Below, in pieces: positions 51,800 to 63,800 of a stretch of DNA of 64,000 nt. The stretch's first letter is position 1. Every line of letters begins with the position of its first letter. The translations under genes were made by a program, and so were the position numbers. The DNA comes from Hyposmocoma kahamanoa (lineage: Eukaryota; Arthropoda; Insecta; Lepidoptera; Cosmopterigidae). The DNA is taken from positions 5,098,834 through 5,162,833 of the forward strand of contig NW_020653855.1 of assembly GCF_003589595.1 (NCBI RefSeq), in the 5' to 3' direction. Below the pieces are notes generated by a model that saw only the letters and a list, made by a program, of their open reading frames with translations, ran no database searches and had not been told where the DNA came from.

Positions 51800-53560
51800 T
51801 GGCCAACGTAAACTGCATGGAATCTGCCTTGTTTTTGAGGTCATAGTTCGGATTTCACAGGCAATAAAAATAAAACAGCAACGTGAATAATGTTATTTAG
51901 CATTTACTAAATACATTCAATTGGACATTAATTTCACATTAATAAGATCTCTTACAGAATAGTAATACTGCATTCCATTACCTTTTGTGTGATACGTGTC
52001 CAAACGATTGTGACTAACTAAACACCTTTATAAAGCAGCAATTTTAGAGAGCAAATTTTTTCTACTGGCAACAGGAACGCAGATGTTAAATGGCAACACT
52101 ATCGATAGCGACTCTACCGTCTTTGTCATAGACAACGTATAACGACATTTTTAGCGAAATATAATTTATTAATCAGCAAAACGAGATCTGCAACTTATAA
52201 TGTAAATGAGTTTTTGACATTTACATTTTGAAGCCTGCGACCATTAGTCAATACCTGCGACCCTCTACTTATTTATTGCTTTGACATGTGTTCCTCTTCT
52301 TTATTAAATCATAATTTTTAATGAAAAAAATTTTATAATGTAATACGATATGATTTTAATTATATAAGTAATATGACTATGTGTAATAAATGCGATCAAT
52401 GTATAATATTTGCTATTAACATTTGTATGCCAGTTACTGGCGCAACATGCTGAACTATAAGTGTAATATTAAAATATTAAACATGTAGACTGTATTTACC
52501 GTGTATGCTTACAAATAAATATGTCTCTATCTCTACTATTTAGTTTCAGTATTTTAAATGCAATAGCTTTATTTATGACAAAGAGAGCAGAATTGTTATC
52601 TGATATTTTTACTTTTTTCACACAATTAAAATGGTGATCTTTATTGTATCCCAAGAGTCGTGGAATATATCGGAAAGTTGGTTATGCCAGCTTTCAGTAA
52701 TATATAAGTAATATATATAATAAGAACTCGTATATGAATAAGCATTTTTTTTACACAGCGAATATTGTAATGCGCATTGGAATATTCTGCGAAAAACTCG
52801 GTTCAATATGAACATAATACAATAGATTTTCTGTTGAAGTGAACTGTGCGCAGAAATATATTTTCGCATACGAACTAGTCAAAAACGTTCAATTGCAAAA
52901 TGTCCATCGCTAAACGTTCATCTGCAAAACGTCCATTCGCAAAACGTCCTAATCGCCAGTTTATTCTTGTTCAAAGGCTACCATTACAATTTTAAATCTA
53001 GTTACTAGAACTTCGTACACGTATCACTCAATAAAATGTCCCTGTCAATTTCTGGTCGTAAACAATAAATACAAAAATATAAAAAATCGATAATCGACGA
53101 TTACAACACCCGTAGTTTTCGTTTTAAACAAAGGCAGTTTGCTAATAAAGCTTAATTATAAATTGTCGATTCGTACACACTTCGTAGTAAACTATTCTCG
53201 TAACGCCGAGCTGTTCGTGACTAGGCGTTACAGGAACAACTATCTAACATCAGCATCAACCCACTTTGCTTCCACTGTCGGGCACAGATCTCTAAAGAGA
53301 AGGTTTAGGCCATTGCCATGCCAACTTCACACGTTTTCCAATAGTTGTGAACCGTCTTCAATATGCAGTTTCCATCACATTTTCCTTCAACGTTAGCTAG
53401 AGGTATTGTGCTACTTGCTTTGTTTAATGTAGATTTTTTCAAAACAGGTTGAGTATGGCTGTTCTACGCCGATGTTAAAAGACTTTATTTTAATTGCTAT
53501 TTTAAGCGTAATTCTTATTTTGGCGATTTTTTTATTTATTCAAAAATAAGTGCGCATTTG
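51800..53560. other. Unassigned stretch
   Basis: AT-rich. Contains GTAACGCCGAG words (53195, compare 48078) and a possible LINE-tail fragment (53260-53340, CTTCCACTGTCGGGCACAG). No exon supported. Confidence 0.45.
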
Positions 53561-53650
53561 GCCTCCGTCTCACTGATGGAAAGTGACAATGTGGTCGACG
53601 ATGTAGCATGCATATCTAAATAATGGCTATTCACTATCCAGATCCAAAAT

Positions 53651-53805
53651 ACAGGCACATGGGACTTGTCAACTTATGTCTCAGGGTGACGGGCGCAGCT
53701 CTGAATGGCGCTGCAACTGTTATGGATAGGTGTGTCGCTTACCACCAGGCGCACTTGCACTTTTGTTCGTCTCGTCACTTGATATTTAAAAAAATAAAAT
53801 ACAAA
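53651..53805 (+). repeat. Family C, 5'-truncated copy
   Basis: CAGGCACATGGGACTTGTCA to TTGTTCGTCTCGTCACTTG. Confidence 0.82.
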
Positions 53806-54392
53806 ACTTACTATTTTATATGTATTTTCACATGATTTTGGTCCCGCTAAATATGCAGGTGAGTGTATAATCATAAAAATCTATACACTTTCCGTCCGGT
53901 GGAACATTTGACTGTTCGCCGTTATTACACCATAAAAAAAAATACAAACATCTTTGCGAACTTATTCTCTCTATAAATAAGCACTTTGAAGGCTACATGG
54001 GAAGGTCCCAGTCGATTCCTGATTAAACCAATTTAAGAAACAAACTTTTCTGAGTTGCTTTCTGCCTGGTTCTGGAATGTGAGTATTTCAGAACCAGCTA
54101 AGAGAGACCTGTGCGCAGCACTGAGGCGTAAATTTTGTAGCATTGTAAACATGTGGCTGACGTCATAATACGCATTACAGATGTTTCCCAAGTTTTACGT
54201 CGTTTGACGACTACATTGGTTCAAGACTACAAGAGATCAAGAAATGTGTAGAGTCGACGCTATTTAATCTACACCAATATAAAGTTATAACACATAACAA
54301 TACAGTTAAAAGTTAAAATGACAATTTAGCCTCTAATTAGGCCTAACACGTAAAATAACTAATATGATATCAACTGAAAAATGGTGATTCTC

Positions 54393-54460
54393 GCGGTTGT
54401 TATACATTGGTAATAAAACTATTTTTTTCTTAACTAAATTGCGTATTTTTTTACTAACCC
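54393..54460 (+). mobile_element. Degenerate fragment of the same Penelope-type terminal repeat
   Basis: CTCGCGGTTGTTATACATTGG then AATAAAACTATTTTT and AAATTGCGTATTTTT line up with the 39.1-kb repeat with scattered changes. Confidence 0.5.
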
Positions 54461-54874
54461 ATATCTTAAATAACTTAGTTCTCTTGTTTAGGCTTTCTAA
54501 ATAGTCTTTTAAATGGCGGGAGTCAATATTTAGGTTTCCACTTTCACTTATACTGTGGCGGATTTGCAGTCGTGGCCGCCCCAGGCCATGTAGTCAGTAT
54601 CAGCCGCCCCTTTCTCCAGCACTCATCATATACTGGTAGACTACATAATGAATTTACTTTATTGGCAACTTTTATCGAAGTCGATTCAGAAATTTAGTTA
54701 ACTATACTTCGTTCCAATCTATTTTGAACAAAAAGTAAACAAACAAGTCACTGACCCGATATAAACGGTTTAGTGATGGCCAATTGTAACGCCAACTACA
54801 AATCTATTAATTAATTGAATGAATCGATTTGTTCAATTGAGTCATATTAGCGGTTTTCCTTATATAAGTATATT

Positions 54875-55102
54875 AACTGCCTCCGTGGCCGAACGGTTAC
54901 CATGCCGGACTGCCACGCAGAGGCCCCAGGTTCGATTCCCGGGCCGGGAGAAATATTTGTATGGCCTACATTTATTTCTCTCGTGAGTTTGGGTGTAATT
55001 TGTGGTTGTCCATGTGTGTGTCCATGGCACCCGCGACACAGGCTTTTCCCTAGTGCGGGGCTATGTTGAGTGTGTGCGTTGAGTGTGAGTGTGTGCGTTA
55101 TT
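54875..55102 (+). mobile_element. SINE family A, copy 6
   Basis: Full length; the 3' end has a short direct repeat GTTGAGTGTGTGCG/GTTGAGTGTGAGTG. Confidence 0.92.
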
Positions 55103-55681
55103 TAAAATTTCAATTTAAATCCTCTTTCAAATCCTTACACTTAGATACTCGTTCGATTGCGATTGAAATGTTCGATTTAGTAATCGATTACTAAACTTTA
55201 ATTGATTTAACCGAATGTTTTTATCGAACAGCACTATGTTACCATAGAAGAGGCAGTCATAGAAGTATAGATGAATAATAACCTCAATTTTGGACTACCA
55301 TTTTTCAAATACAATTTTACGATGCTATCCAAATGAATATTGTTGGAAAAAGTGATGATATATTAAGTCAAAATCTTCGAAATATACGTGAAAGTGTTAT
55401 TCGATTTATTGAGTGATCGCTTTAGAATTTTTTGTTCAAAATGGATTGGAACAGACTATATAATAGCTGCTAGTTTTTAATATTTTAAGGGATTCGAGAT
55501 TTAAATAAAACATTTAAAACAGTTTTTTCATGATTGGGCGGCCCCAAGTCCCGGGCCTATTGAGCCTTAGTCAAATCCGCCACTGCACTTATGTCACTTC
55601 GAACAAAAACTTTAAATCCGTAATTATTGCCATTTTCAGGATAAACTCTTTTATAATTTGGTTTAAAATAAGGAATATAGT

Positions 55682-55967
55682 CATTGACTTACAATTATAT
55701 GGACGTCGGGTCCGCGCTAAAAAGTGTCCGAACTTATAGGGCGTTAAAATCGTATACAGAGCGTCATTCACGCTCTAGTCTTCGTTTGTTCGACTGACAG
55801 CGAAGCAAGCAAAATTAGACAGTACTGCGATGACATTACAATTTAAATTCAACGTTTTAGCTTTTTCATATTCCTTTACATGTCACTACGTTTAAATAGG
55901 TTGACTTGGGACATTTTTTTCGTGGTTTTTGTATTAGACCCGTCGTCCATTTATTTGTAAGTCAATG
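55682..55967 (-). mobile_element. Family M element, copy 6
   Basis: Exact 8-bp duplication AATATAGT at 55674-55681 and 55968-55975. Long subtype. Confidence 0.92.
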
Positions 55968-56065
55968 AATATAGTTCTAACTTTCTTCATCACTATTTCT
56001 TACTTCGTATTTTCTTCATAATATACTTAAAATAAAAAATCAAAAGCCCACTATTGTCTAGCTAC

Positions 56066-56148
56066 ATCGCCCCTCAGATTTTTGCGATATAAACCTCAGA
56101 GCGGTATTGCAACTGTTATGGATAGGCGTTTCGCTGACCACCAGGCAA
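56066..56148 (+). repeat. Family C, short fragment
   Basis: GCCCCTCAGATTTTTGCG to TTTCGCTGACCACCAGGC. Confidence 0.7.
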
Positions 56149-56631
56149 AAAAAAATTGAGTGGATGCCAAGCTTCTTTGTAAATATCAATTTAATTCAAG
56201 CTCTTGCGTATGGCATGATTTTTCAGTTAATATCATATTTACAAATATAATATTTATTAATACTAATATATTATAATAAATTAATTATATATGCGATTAT
56301 AAAAATTTAAAAATCAGATCAAATATCTATTATAAATCGTAATAAATACATTTTTGAGCTACATACGATAATTTCTGTGAATAATATCACAATCGAAGGA
56401 TTATCGTTCCGTCTCCTTTCTGACCGTCGTGCGCCATTTTTTTTAAATTGGTTGGCCAAAAATCCGTGCATTTCTGCCACTAGTTAACTTTAAACAAAAA
56501 AATTAACTTTTTTTAAATGTTATATCTACCGTCCACAAACTAACACGCGGCTAAGTGACAAGTGGTCAAATATCCTTTTTAAATTATCCAACTCAGTATT
56601 TTACCTTTTTTTTATCAATTTTTGTTATTGT

Positions 56632-56852
56632 TAGAGGGCTTTCAAATTAGATGCTGCTTATAGAAGCATTGTAGTGCCGCGACAGTGGCGTGGCTGCCTC
56701 GCGTACGTTACTCACTGATTGTTACGACAGTGGCGCTGCGACTGCGCTTCCAGATATTGTATAAAAATTAGTAGTGGAGCGACTGCTGCGCCACAGACGC
56801 GCTACAGCAAGGTTTCTATAAGCGTACTAATTTGAAGACGCTCTTAATCAGA
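56632..56852. mobile_element. Inverted-repeat element with GC-rich core
   Basis: Left arm CTTTCAAATTAGATGCTGCT with TATAGAAGC..., right arm its inverse ending CGTACTAATTTGAAGACGC. The core repeats GACAGTGGCG-type words. A partial copy with GCCACAGACGCGCGGCTGTC lies at 10482-10560. Confidence 0.65.
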
Positions 56853-57064
56853 ATCGACTGTTAGTCAAGAGACGATACCATAGTTTATTTTTATTATTTA
56901 TATTATAAAAACCGTTTGATTTCTATAAACTATATGTTTGTACTTAAAATTTCCAAATTAGGCATTTTTACTTAAATTAAATAATGCCAGATCATCATAG
57001 ACGGTTGCCCTAGATGGAATATTGTAATGGACAAAGATGTTTTCAACTCTGTATCTGTTTTTAG

Positions 57065-57145
57065 GAAAAATGTCTCCGATCCCAGTGGACCAACGAGTTC
57101 ATCAAACCGGGGCTACCACTCTCCCAACTGAGCTACAAAATCAGT
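57065..57145 (-). repeat. Isolated tRNA-like segment
   Basis: Minus strand reads GTAGCTCAGTTGGGAGAGTG GTAGCCCCGG, an A-box-like D arm, without a good B box. A SINE head remnant. Confidence 0.45.
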
Positions 57146-57474
57146 CGGCAAACTTCACGATTTTATATAAAGTGCAATCATATTTGTACATTATAACACG
57201 TTTAGTGATGGGGCAGAATCTGGCATTGTCTTGTATACATAACATTATAATACAATACAACAAAGGGCGTCCAATATCTTAGTGTAGCCTCACACAAGCC
57301 GCAAGAAGCCAAGACAAGTGACCAGCGAACCAATTTCGGACGGCGTTTAAATATAAGCTACATATTTATTCATTAATACTGTTAAATGTTGCAATCTACA
57401 TCTTTTACAAAAAAAAACTGACCTCAAAATTTTGCTTTTGCTCTCTTTCGCTCAACTACAACTGAAAAGCTACA

Positions 57475-57745
57475 TAGAAGTAGAGCTCCTTGTGAAAGAG
57501 TTCGTCCACAGAAGTACTGCCACCTTACCTATTTCTGTCGCCAAGCAGTAATGTGAGCATTACTGCGTTCCGGTTCTGAAGGGTAAGGGTGCTGGTGAAA
57601 TTACAGGGACATGGGACTCTGGTTGATGGGCGCTGTGGCAGTGCCCCTCATATCTTTGTTAAAACTGAGTGGCACTGCAACTGTTATGGACAGGCGTGTC
57701 GCTTAGTGACAGGCGCACGACTTGTTCGTCCCATCTCATCGGTCT
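57475..57745 (+). repeat. Family C copy
   Basis: Full length with a deletion after CATGGGACT. Confidence 0.83.
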
Positions 57746-57819
57746 GCCCTTTACATCACCAGATCAGCTGTATGTGAGTAATATAATCTTAAGAGGTTGT
57801 TAGTATGTTACAAATAACT

Positions 57820-58035
57820 TTGTATTATTATTAATACAAAGATCGTACACTTAGAAAAAAATCATTCGATCAGTTGGCGTTCGAGTAGTAGCTTAGTTTG
57901 CTTGGAGACGTCGGTTCGAATCCGGCCGAATCGAAGAAATTTTTTCTGAGTGTTTGATCTTTGTATTAATAATTATAACAAACTAGTGAAGGAATTTCAC
58001 AAAAAAAAAAGAAAACTAATTCAATAAAAATGTAA
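57820..58035 (+). mobile_element. SINE family B copy
   Basis: GTAGCTTAGTTTGCTTGG, GTCGGTTCGAATCCGGCCG, then TTTGTATTAATAATTATAAC and AAACTAGTGAAGGAATTTCA. Confidence 0.8.
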
Positions 58036-58099
58036 ACCTTGTATATATCTCGGTATCTGACAAACTTCTATTGGCCCTCTTTACAAAGTCACTCTATCG

Positions 58100-58260
58100 C
58101 ACCTGCTATGGTATCGGGTAGTCTCGAAATCAAATGGGTTTCTGAGCGAGAAGATGAACCTGATTCCTGCTATGTCTTTCTAATTTGTGAGTTGACTCGG
58201 AAAAGACGCAGTTTCCGATCGAGAGAGGCAATCAAAATCAAGCTGGTAATCAGGAGCGTA
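58100..58260 (+). repeat. Repeat H, copy 2
   Basis: Same blocks as 36890-37110 with a deletion in the middle. The 152-residue frame across it is not a gene. Confidence 0.65.
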
Positions 58261-59377
58261 GCGGGAAACCCTGCACGCCCAATGGTGGGCGATTACCATT
58301 TTTGCATTTATTTTAAGCAAGCGTTCTTTCGCGCAGGATTGCTCGTGTTCGTTTTTGTTACACCGGAAAAGCGTCTGTGTAAAAGGCAACCTTGGAACGC
58401 ACAATTGCGCGCGACTGATGAGAGCAATCGCGCGGTCTTTCCCTTTTCCTTCCAACGTCTTTACACGCGCGCACAATCATGCATTGCTGTACGATAGTGT
58501 CTGGGTGAAACCCTCTTTGAGTTTGATTGAGTAGTAATGTCGACCCCCTCCTACGTAAAGTATCGTATGTCGAAGTTGCCAAGTTTACAAGGGATCGTTT
58601 TTGTTGCGAACGCAACAATTTTTGTAATTTTAACATAATTTCCAAAGCAGTGACAAAACGCTGCTCGTCAAGGGCACATTACGTAGGCCTATTTTGAACC
58701 AATCGAGTAACACCACATATGTCTTTTTTATCCCTACCACATTTGTAACGAATTTTGTACGTAACTAAAAAGGTAAAAAGGACCGTTCACTTTCAAAACT
58801 GTACCCCTTCAGAAACTATCACTGTATCGATTTAACAGCACTACTCCTGTAACTAACCAGTCACCTATTTTAAAATATAACACAGTTAACTAAAATCGTC
58901 TTTGATTTTACGAGTCGTCGAGCTCCTGATCGTCATCTACTTTGGGTCTGGCGGCTCCATTTTATAGTTCTGAATTCACTGGAATGAGCATAACACGTGA
59001 CTTTAGACCGAATAAAACAGAGAAATAAGGGGTCGATTGTATGCAGAAGTCTGACTGCCACCCGTCGCTCGCCACTTGCATCTCTGTGGCTTGTTTGTGG
59101 CCGCACTTAGTAACAACTAGCATTACTAAAACTGGTAATAGCTTTATTTAAATGTGACCAGTTTTCTTTGTATTAGTTTTCGATACAAACTATTTAAAAA
59201 TTATCTACGTGTTTTCATATACTTTATGTCATGTGTGTATGTAGCTAATGCTTTACTAGTATTAAAAATTATCCAAAAATATCTGTATATTTGATAAAAA
59301 CCTATAAAAGAAGAAAGTGCGGTTAGGGCAATTTACATGGGCCTCAGATAATCTTTATAACAAACTACACTTTTTCT

Positions 59378-59703
59378 AAGGTTGCCTTTCCACCAGAGAT
59401 GTGCGACGTAGCGCGGCGTAGTGCGAGGAAAAATCCACCAATAGGATTTCTTCATTTTCCTAGCCTCGCTTAGCGCAACTCCGGTGGAAAAGGATTAGCG
59501 GAGCTAAGTATTTGCACATACAAAATAGCGAGAGATGTGTGTGAGGGATGCGGGAGCGGAATGTGTGCAAAACGGTGTAGGAAACTAGAACTACTGAAAG
59601 TATGACCCCCACCACACCGTACCCCGCTCGCTGAAAAGAGTCTTTAACATCTTCGCACCTACACATCCTCGCAACCTCATACATCTCTGGTGGAAAGGCA
59701 GCC
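59378..59703. mobile_element. Inverted-repeat element beside the candidate exon
   Basis: Ends GGTTGCCTTTCCACCAGAGATG and its inverse (21 of 22 matching) about 325 bp apart. GC-rich inside. Its right end is about 35 bases before the candidate acceptor at 59735. Confidence 0.82.
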
Positions 59704-59735
59704 GCATCGTATCGATGACATATATTATACTATAG

Positions 59736-59917
59736 TGGCCCAGAACTCAGCTACGCCGACCCCGTCACTAGCAGCCGCCATTAAATCATCAAGCGTGCAG
59801 GTGTTAGAGCAAGCAGGGCGTGTTATGAGGTCGTTTGAGTCGCACCGCACAAGCAGTCTATGGTCGAGCCAAGATAGCATCCTCTTTTTGACAGCTATGA
59901 ACGGCGATAGAATGTAA
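59736..59917 (+). CDS. Candidate terminal exon of an unrecognised gene
   Basis: Follows a TATACTATAG acceptor, reads 59 residues from VAQNSATPTPSLAAAIK to FLTAMNGDRM and stops at TAA 59915-59917. Base composition (about half GC) and varied codon use differ from the AT-rich surroundings, and the stretch does not match any repeat family seen elsewhere in the window. I do not recognise the protein. The absence of an identified upstream exon is the main weakness. An inverted-repeat element ends about 35 bases before the acceptor. Confidence 0.42.
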
Positions 59918-60615
59918 CTTAATAATTATTGTCCAAATAGGAAACGAATAATTATATAATTTATCTCTTCTATGAACAGTAACAACGTGTTTATTTCGGT
60001 TAAATATATAGTATTTAACTACAATAACACATAATTTAATTTAATATCTGCATTAAAGTTGTGATAGTTTGTATTGATGATACGTCATTTACACAGGGTT
60101 ACGTTTCTTTTTCTTAAACCTAGTGATGTCCCGCAAGCAATAAGACAGTACTATTATGTGATAAAAAAATAATGTAGTATGGTTGTAACAGTAGAAATAT
60201 CCCCAGAAATTAAGCAAAAGTGTTGCCATTAACGAAAATTTATACGATAAAAATCATGAATAAATGTATAATATCAAATCAATCATTGCAGACACCGTTC
60301 ATAAGATTACTTGCTTATGTTATTTACAAATATATGTTAATTTTGCCGAAAAAAATATTAATAAATTATTTAAGTAACCACAAAATTCTCAAACATGTCT
60401 GGGTAAAGTAAAAATTTGAATTGGCACAAGTTTCACACACTGCATACTGCATAATGCACAACAGTACAAGTGCGATAGCCTTGTATGCGTCTTGTTGTTT
60501 CTGTAACTTGTATTCTCAGGCGGGTATCAATACTACTAAATTCCTATACTATAATTAGTAACTGGTACCATACTAGTATTAATGATACTAATTAAAGTGG
60601 TCGTCCAAAACTGTC
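59918..60615. other. AT-rich stretch after the candidate exon
   Basis: Would be 3' UTR and intergenic if the 59736-59917 exon is real. No repeats shared with the rest of the window were noticed; 61500-61825 and 61990-62500 are likewise unassigned. Confidence 0.4.
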
Positions 60616-60618
60616 TGT

Positions 60619-61072
60619 CAATAATCTCAGTACAGAGTACTAAAAAAACCGACCTCAAAAGTACATGGAATTACATCTATTTGCAAAGTTTTATTGAAAT
60701 ATCCCCTAGTTCGCCATTATACAGGACTTGACACAGGAGATAATAAAAATCGGTTCTCACTACTCAAAGTATATTGAGAGAGAAAAACGCCTTGAATTGG
60801 ATTATAGCAAAACCAACCATTAAAATAATGGTTTCTTAAGTAAAATTTAGGCGCTATTTATAAAAATGAATGTTCGTGCGTGATCGGCCACCCTTAGAGG
60901 TGGACGATTTTCTTCAAAATGAAATGGGACCACTATGGCGGTACTCTCTTTCCAACAAAAAAAGAATCATGAAAATCGGTTCACAAATTCCGGAGTTATC
61001 GCGTAACATACATACAAAAAAAAACAGTCGAATTGAGAACCTTCTCCTTTTTGTAAAGTCGGTTAAAAAGAG
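60619..61072 (-). repeat. Family D, long subtype, copy 2
   Basis: Inverted partner of 28888-29395 with the same extra block; the reading frame with [18 protein letters not shown] is part of the repeat. Confidence 0.8.
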
Positions 61073-61252
61073 GATGTTATCTGACACGACTATAGGTTAA
61101 AACCATCCGCAACTCCCCGCCTGAACAAATTGTCCTTGCTCCGACCAACCTGAGTTCGAAGTTTTTTCAAAGACGTCCAGATCGGTCATGGCAAAAAAAA
61201 TTTAATATCATAGTAGTATAATATCGTGATATTCAATAAACTTAAAAATTAC

Positions 61253-61495
61253 AATTATAGCGACATCTCAAGTCAGCGATGGTAGCTGTAAAGGTACCTC
61301 TCTAAGTGAAGAAATAAATTTCTCACAGATGGCGCTACGGCAAAAAAGTCGTTAAAAATTTGGTTTTTCAAATCAAAGATCTGCAAGAAGCACATAGAAT
61401 AATTCGTAAGGTTTATTGGTTAGTTCCGAGGCTTAATTAGCAGAGCATCTGGCACGGATTTGTTATTAATAATTATAACAAATATGGCAATAGTT
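61253..61495 (+). repeat. SINE family B body and tail with tRNA-like part deleted
   Basis: GCGACATCTCAAGTCAGC, GATGGCGCTACGGC and TTATTAATAATTATAACAAA; the B box region is missing. Confidence 0.65.
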
Positions 61496-61825
61496 TTGGT
61501 AAGTTTTGAACTCGAAAATATTTTGATGCTGGTACAGTCGTCATACAAACACGTATAGCACGTAGTACAAATAGTGGATACTTAAGTGAGGGTACTGACT
61601 GTACAAAGAAAATGAATCGATTTGTCCTATCACCAGTTTTAGTAAATCATCCTGTCGACCTGTGGCTAACCGTACAATTTCTATATCGTGTTTGAACTTA
61701 ATTATTATAAAATACATGACATTAAAAAGATATGTTTTTTATAAATATAATATGGGGTTTATCAGGGGTGATTATACATACATACATATATAAACACTGT
61801 GACTTGTAATGTAATATATTGTGCT

Positions 61826-61985
61826 GTAGAGTCTGTCTTTTTTGAACACGGAGTAAAATGACATTTGTAGGGTTGTAGATTTCAAAAAAAATTTGTTATA
61901 TATATATATATTACGTAGTTGTTGTCGATAATTTTGTCGACAGACTGTGAAAGAAGATAGTTCTTTCCAGAAATGTAGAAATGTA
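61826..61985 (+). repeat. Left-end fragment of family G
   Basis: GTCTGTCTTTTTTGAACACG then GAGTAAAATGACA, and later TTGTTGTCGATAATTTTGTC with GACTGTGAAAGAAGAT. Confidence 0.65.
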
Positions 61986-62499
61986 TGTATGTATGTATAT
62001 TGTATACAAACGTAAATTATACCGTATCATGTTTACAAACACCCTAAGCGTAAATAAAGTCAATAAAAAACAAGCGAAGAATAACAACTGCAGCGATTTC
62101 AGTGTAAGAAATTAAACTGTCTTTTACGAATAATCTACCAAATGCAAAACAAACCCTATAGGAGTAGATTTAAGTACACTTTTGCTTAAAACAAAATTAA
62201 CCTGTAGTGTATTTTGTATTAAATATTTAGATATTATTCATCAATTCGATATTTTTTATCAGCTCATTATAATGCTCATTGTTCCCGTCAATTGAAAGTG
62301 TACTTTAAACTTAAAGAAATAAGTAATATTTTTTAATCAAATCGTCCATCAGTTTGAACAGTGCCAGAAGTCGAAAATCTCCTATTATTTCCTTACGTAG
62401 GTACAAAGTGTGACGATTGAAACGGCAAGATTATATATTCGAAAAATCGTCACCTTTATATTTGCCATTTTTGAGTTGTTACAAATGTAGAAACCGATT

Positions 62500-62735
62500 T
62501 GTGTGTTTTTGTTATAGATCTTTGTACTGGCTTCTTATAATAAAAACGCATAGGTAAGAGAATTTCGACAGCTCGGTTACTTGATCTGTGGCTCAGTTGG
62601 TAAGAGCAGTGCTACGGTGCAGCACGGTCGTTGATTCAAGTGGCATCGGGTCGAAAAAGTTTTCTGTGTTCGATTTTTTTATTAATAATCATAACAAAAC
62701 TAGTGGATTTAAGTACTTCACAAAAAATTTCAATA
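62500..62735 (+). mobile_element. SINE family B with the second tRNA head
   Basis: TGTGGCTCAGTTGGTAAGAG then GCTACGGTGCAGCACGGTCG and TTGATTCAAGT, followed by TTATTAATAATCATAACAAA and ACTAGTGGA. Confidence 0.8.
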
Positions 62736-62871
62736 ATACACTCAGTTAATATTTACGCTTGTTTTGTACAGAAATCGCCACAATTGCTTATATACCTTAA
62801 TATTCTTTAACTACGTACCACAACATATACATTTAGTGCAAATTTATTACTTAATTCTAATTTTAAGGTGC

Positions 62872-63532
62872 TTACAAGGCCGTATTATAATACGATTATT
62901 TACTCGCTGCAGACTCTGCTATAAATTATCCGAGCAGGACAGCGATATTGCGCTCTCTCTCCCGGGTATGGACTTTTTTGTTTAAGCGCAGGGCTGTGCC
63001 TTACTGCACTTTATAAATGCTTCCTATAGACGAACTTTAATTTAAAATGGTGGTCTGCCATAAATTTAGTTCGAGTTTGGATGTAATCCGTTGTTATCTA
63101 TGTGTGTGTCCATGCCACCCGCGATACAGGTTGGTGTGCGTTAAAAAATTTGTGATGGTGGCACATATTTGCCAAACAATCACCATGTGTTGATAGCATA
63201 TGTGACAAAGTATTTGTCTTGTTTGCCTATTCGACAAATACGGCAAACACCAAACTCGCGTGACCGCGCGCTGAGTTTGTGAGTGTTTGCATATTTGTCT
63301 GCACGTCAAATATTCTTCCCAAGTACATCAAACACCCAATAGCGTTTACAAGTAGGCATGTGAAATGCCACCATTACACTCACACCACATATTGATGCAA
63401 TAATATTACGAAAGCATGTGAAATTAATAAATCTTAATTGGAGAGAGCGCAATATCGCTGTCCCGCTCCGATGATTTATCGCCGAGTCTGCAGTAAGTAA
63501 ATAATCTTACTATAAGACAAATATGGCGTCGT
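62872..63532. mobile_element. Long-armed inverted-repeat element
   Basis: About 90-bp imperfect arms: left includes GACTCTGCTATAAATTATCC and GACAGCGATATTGCGCTCTC; right is the inverse at 63441-63532. The interior holds a short tail of a family A SINE (63062-63142). Confidence 0.75.
63062..63142 (+). repeat. SINE family A tail fragment inside the long-armed element
   Basis: GAGTTTGGATGTAATCCG to GTGTGTCCATGCCACCCGCG. Confidence 0.65.
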
Positions 63533-63594
63533 AATGATGAAGATAGTAATGCATTAGTTTATACAAAATTCCTATTTGCACGTACAATCAGCGT

Positions 63595-63800
63595 CAGAAC
63601 GGTCTGAACGTTACATCGTTGCGGAACGTAATGGAAGCAAATATTTGTAACGAAATTATACATAGAACAATTAACTTTGTCAAGTGCGCAATGTCCAAAC
63701 TAGCTGCGGAAGTTCCCTATTTTTGGGCTCGTATCTAGTTTGTATATTACAATATTGACGTAAACTTAATTATGCTATGATTACAAAAATTCGCTTCTAT
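63595..63800 (+). repeat. Repeat J, copy 2
   Basis: GGCTCGTATCTAGTTTGTAT and AATTATGCTATGATTACAAA. Confidence 0.55.

Noticed and set aside
58039..58497. 152-residue plus frame
   Set aside because: Crosses repeat H copies that also occur at 36.9 and 1.0 kb.
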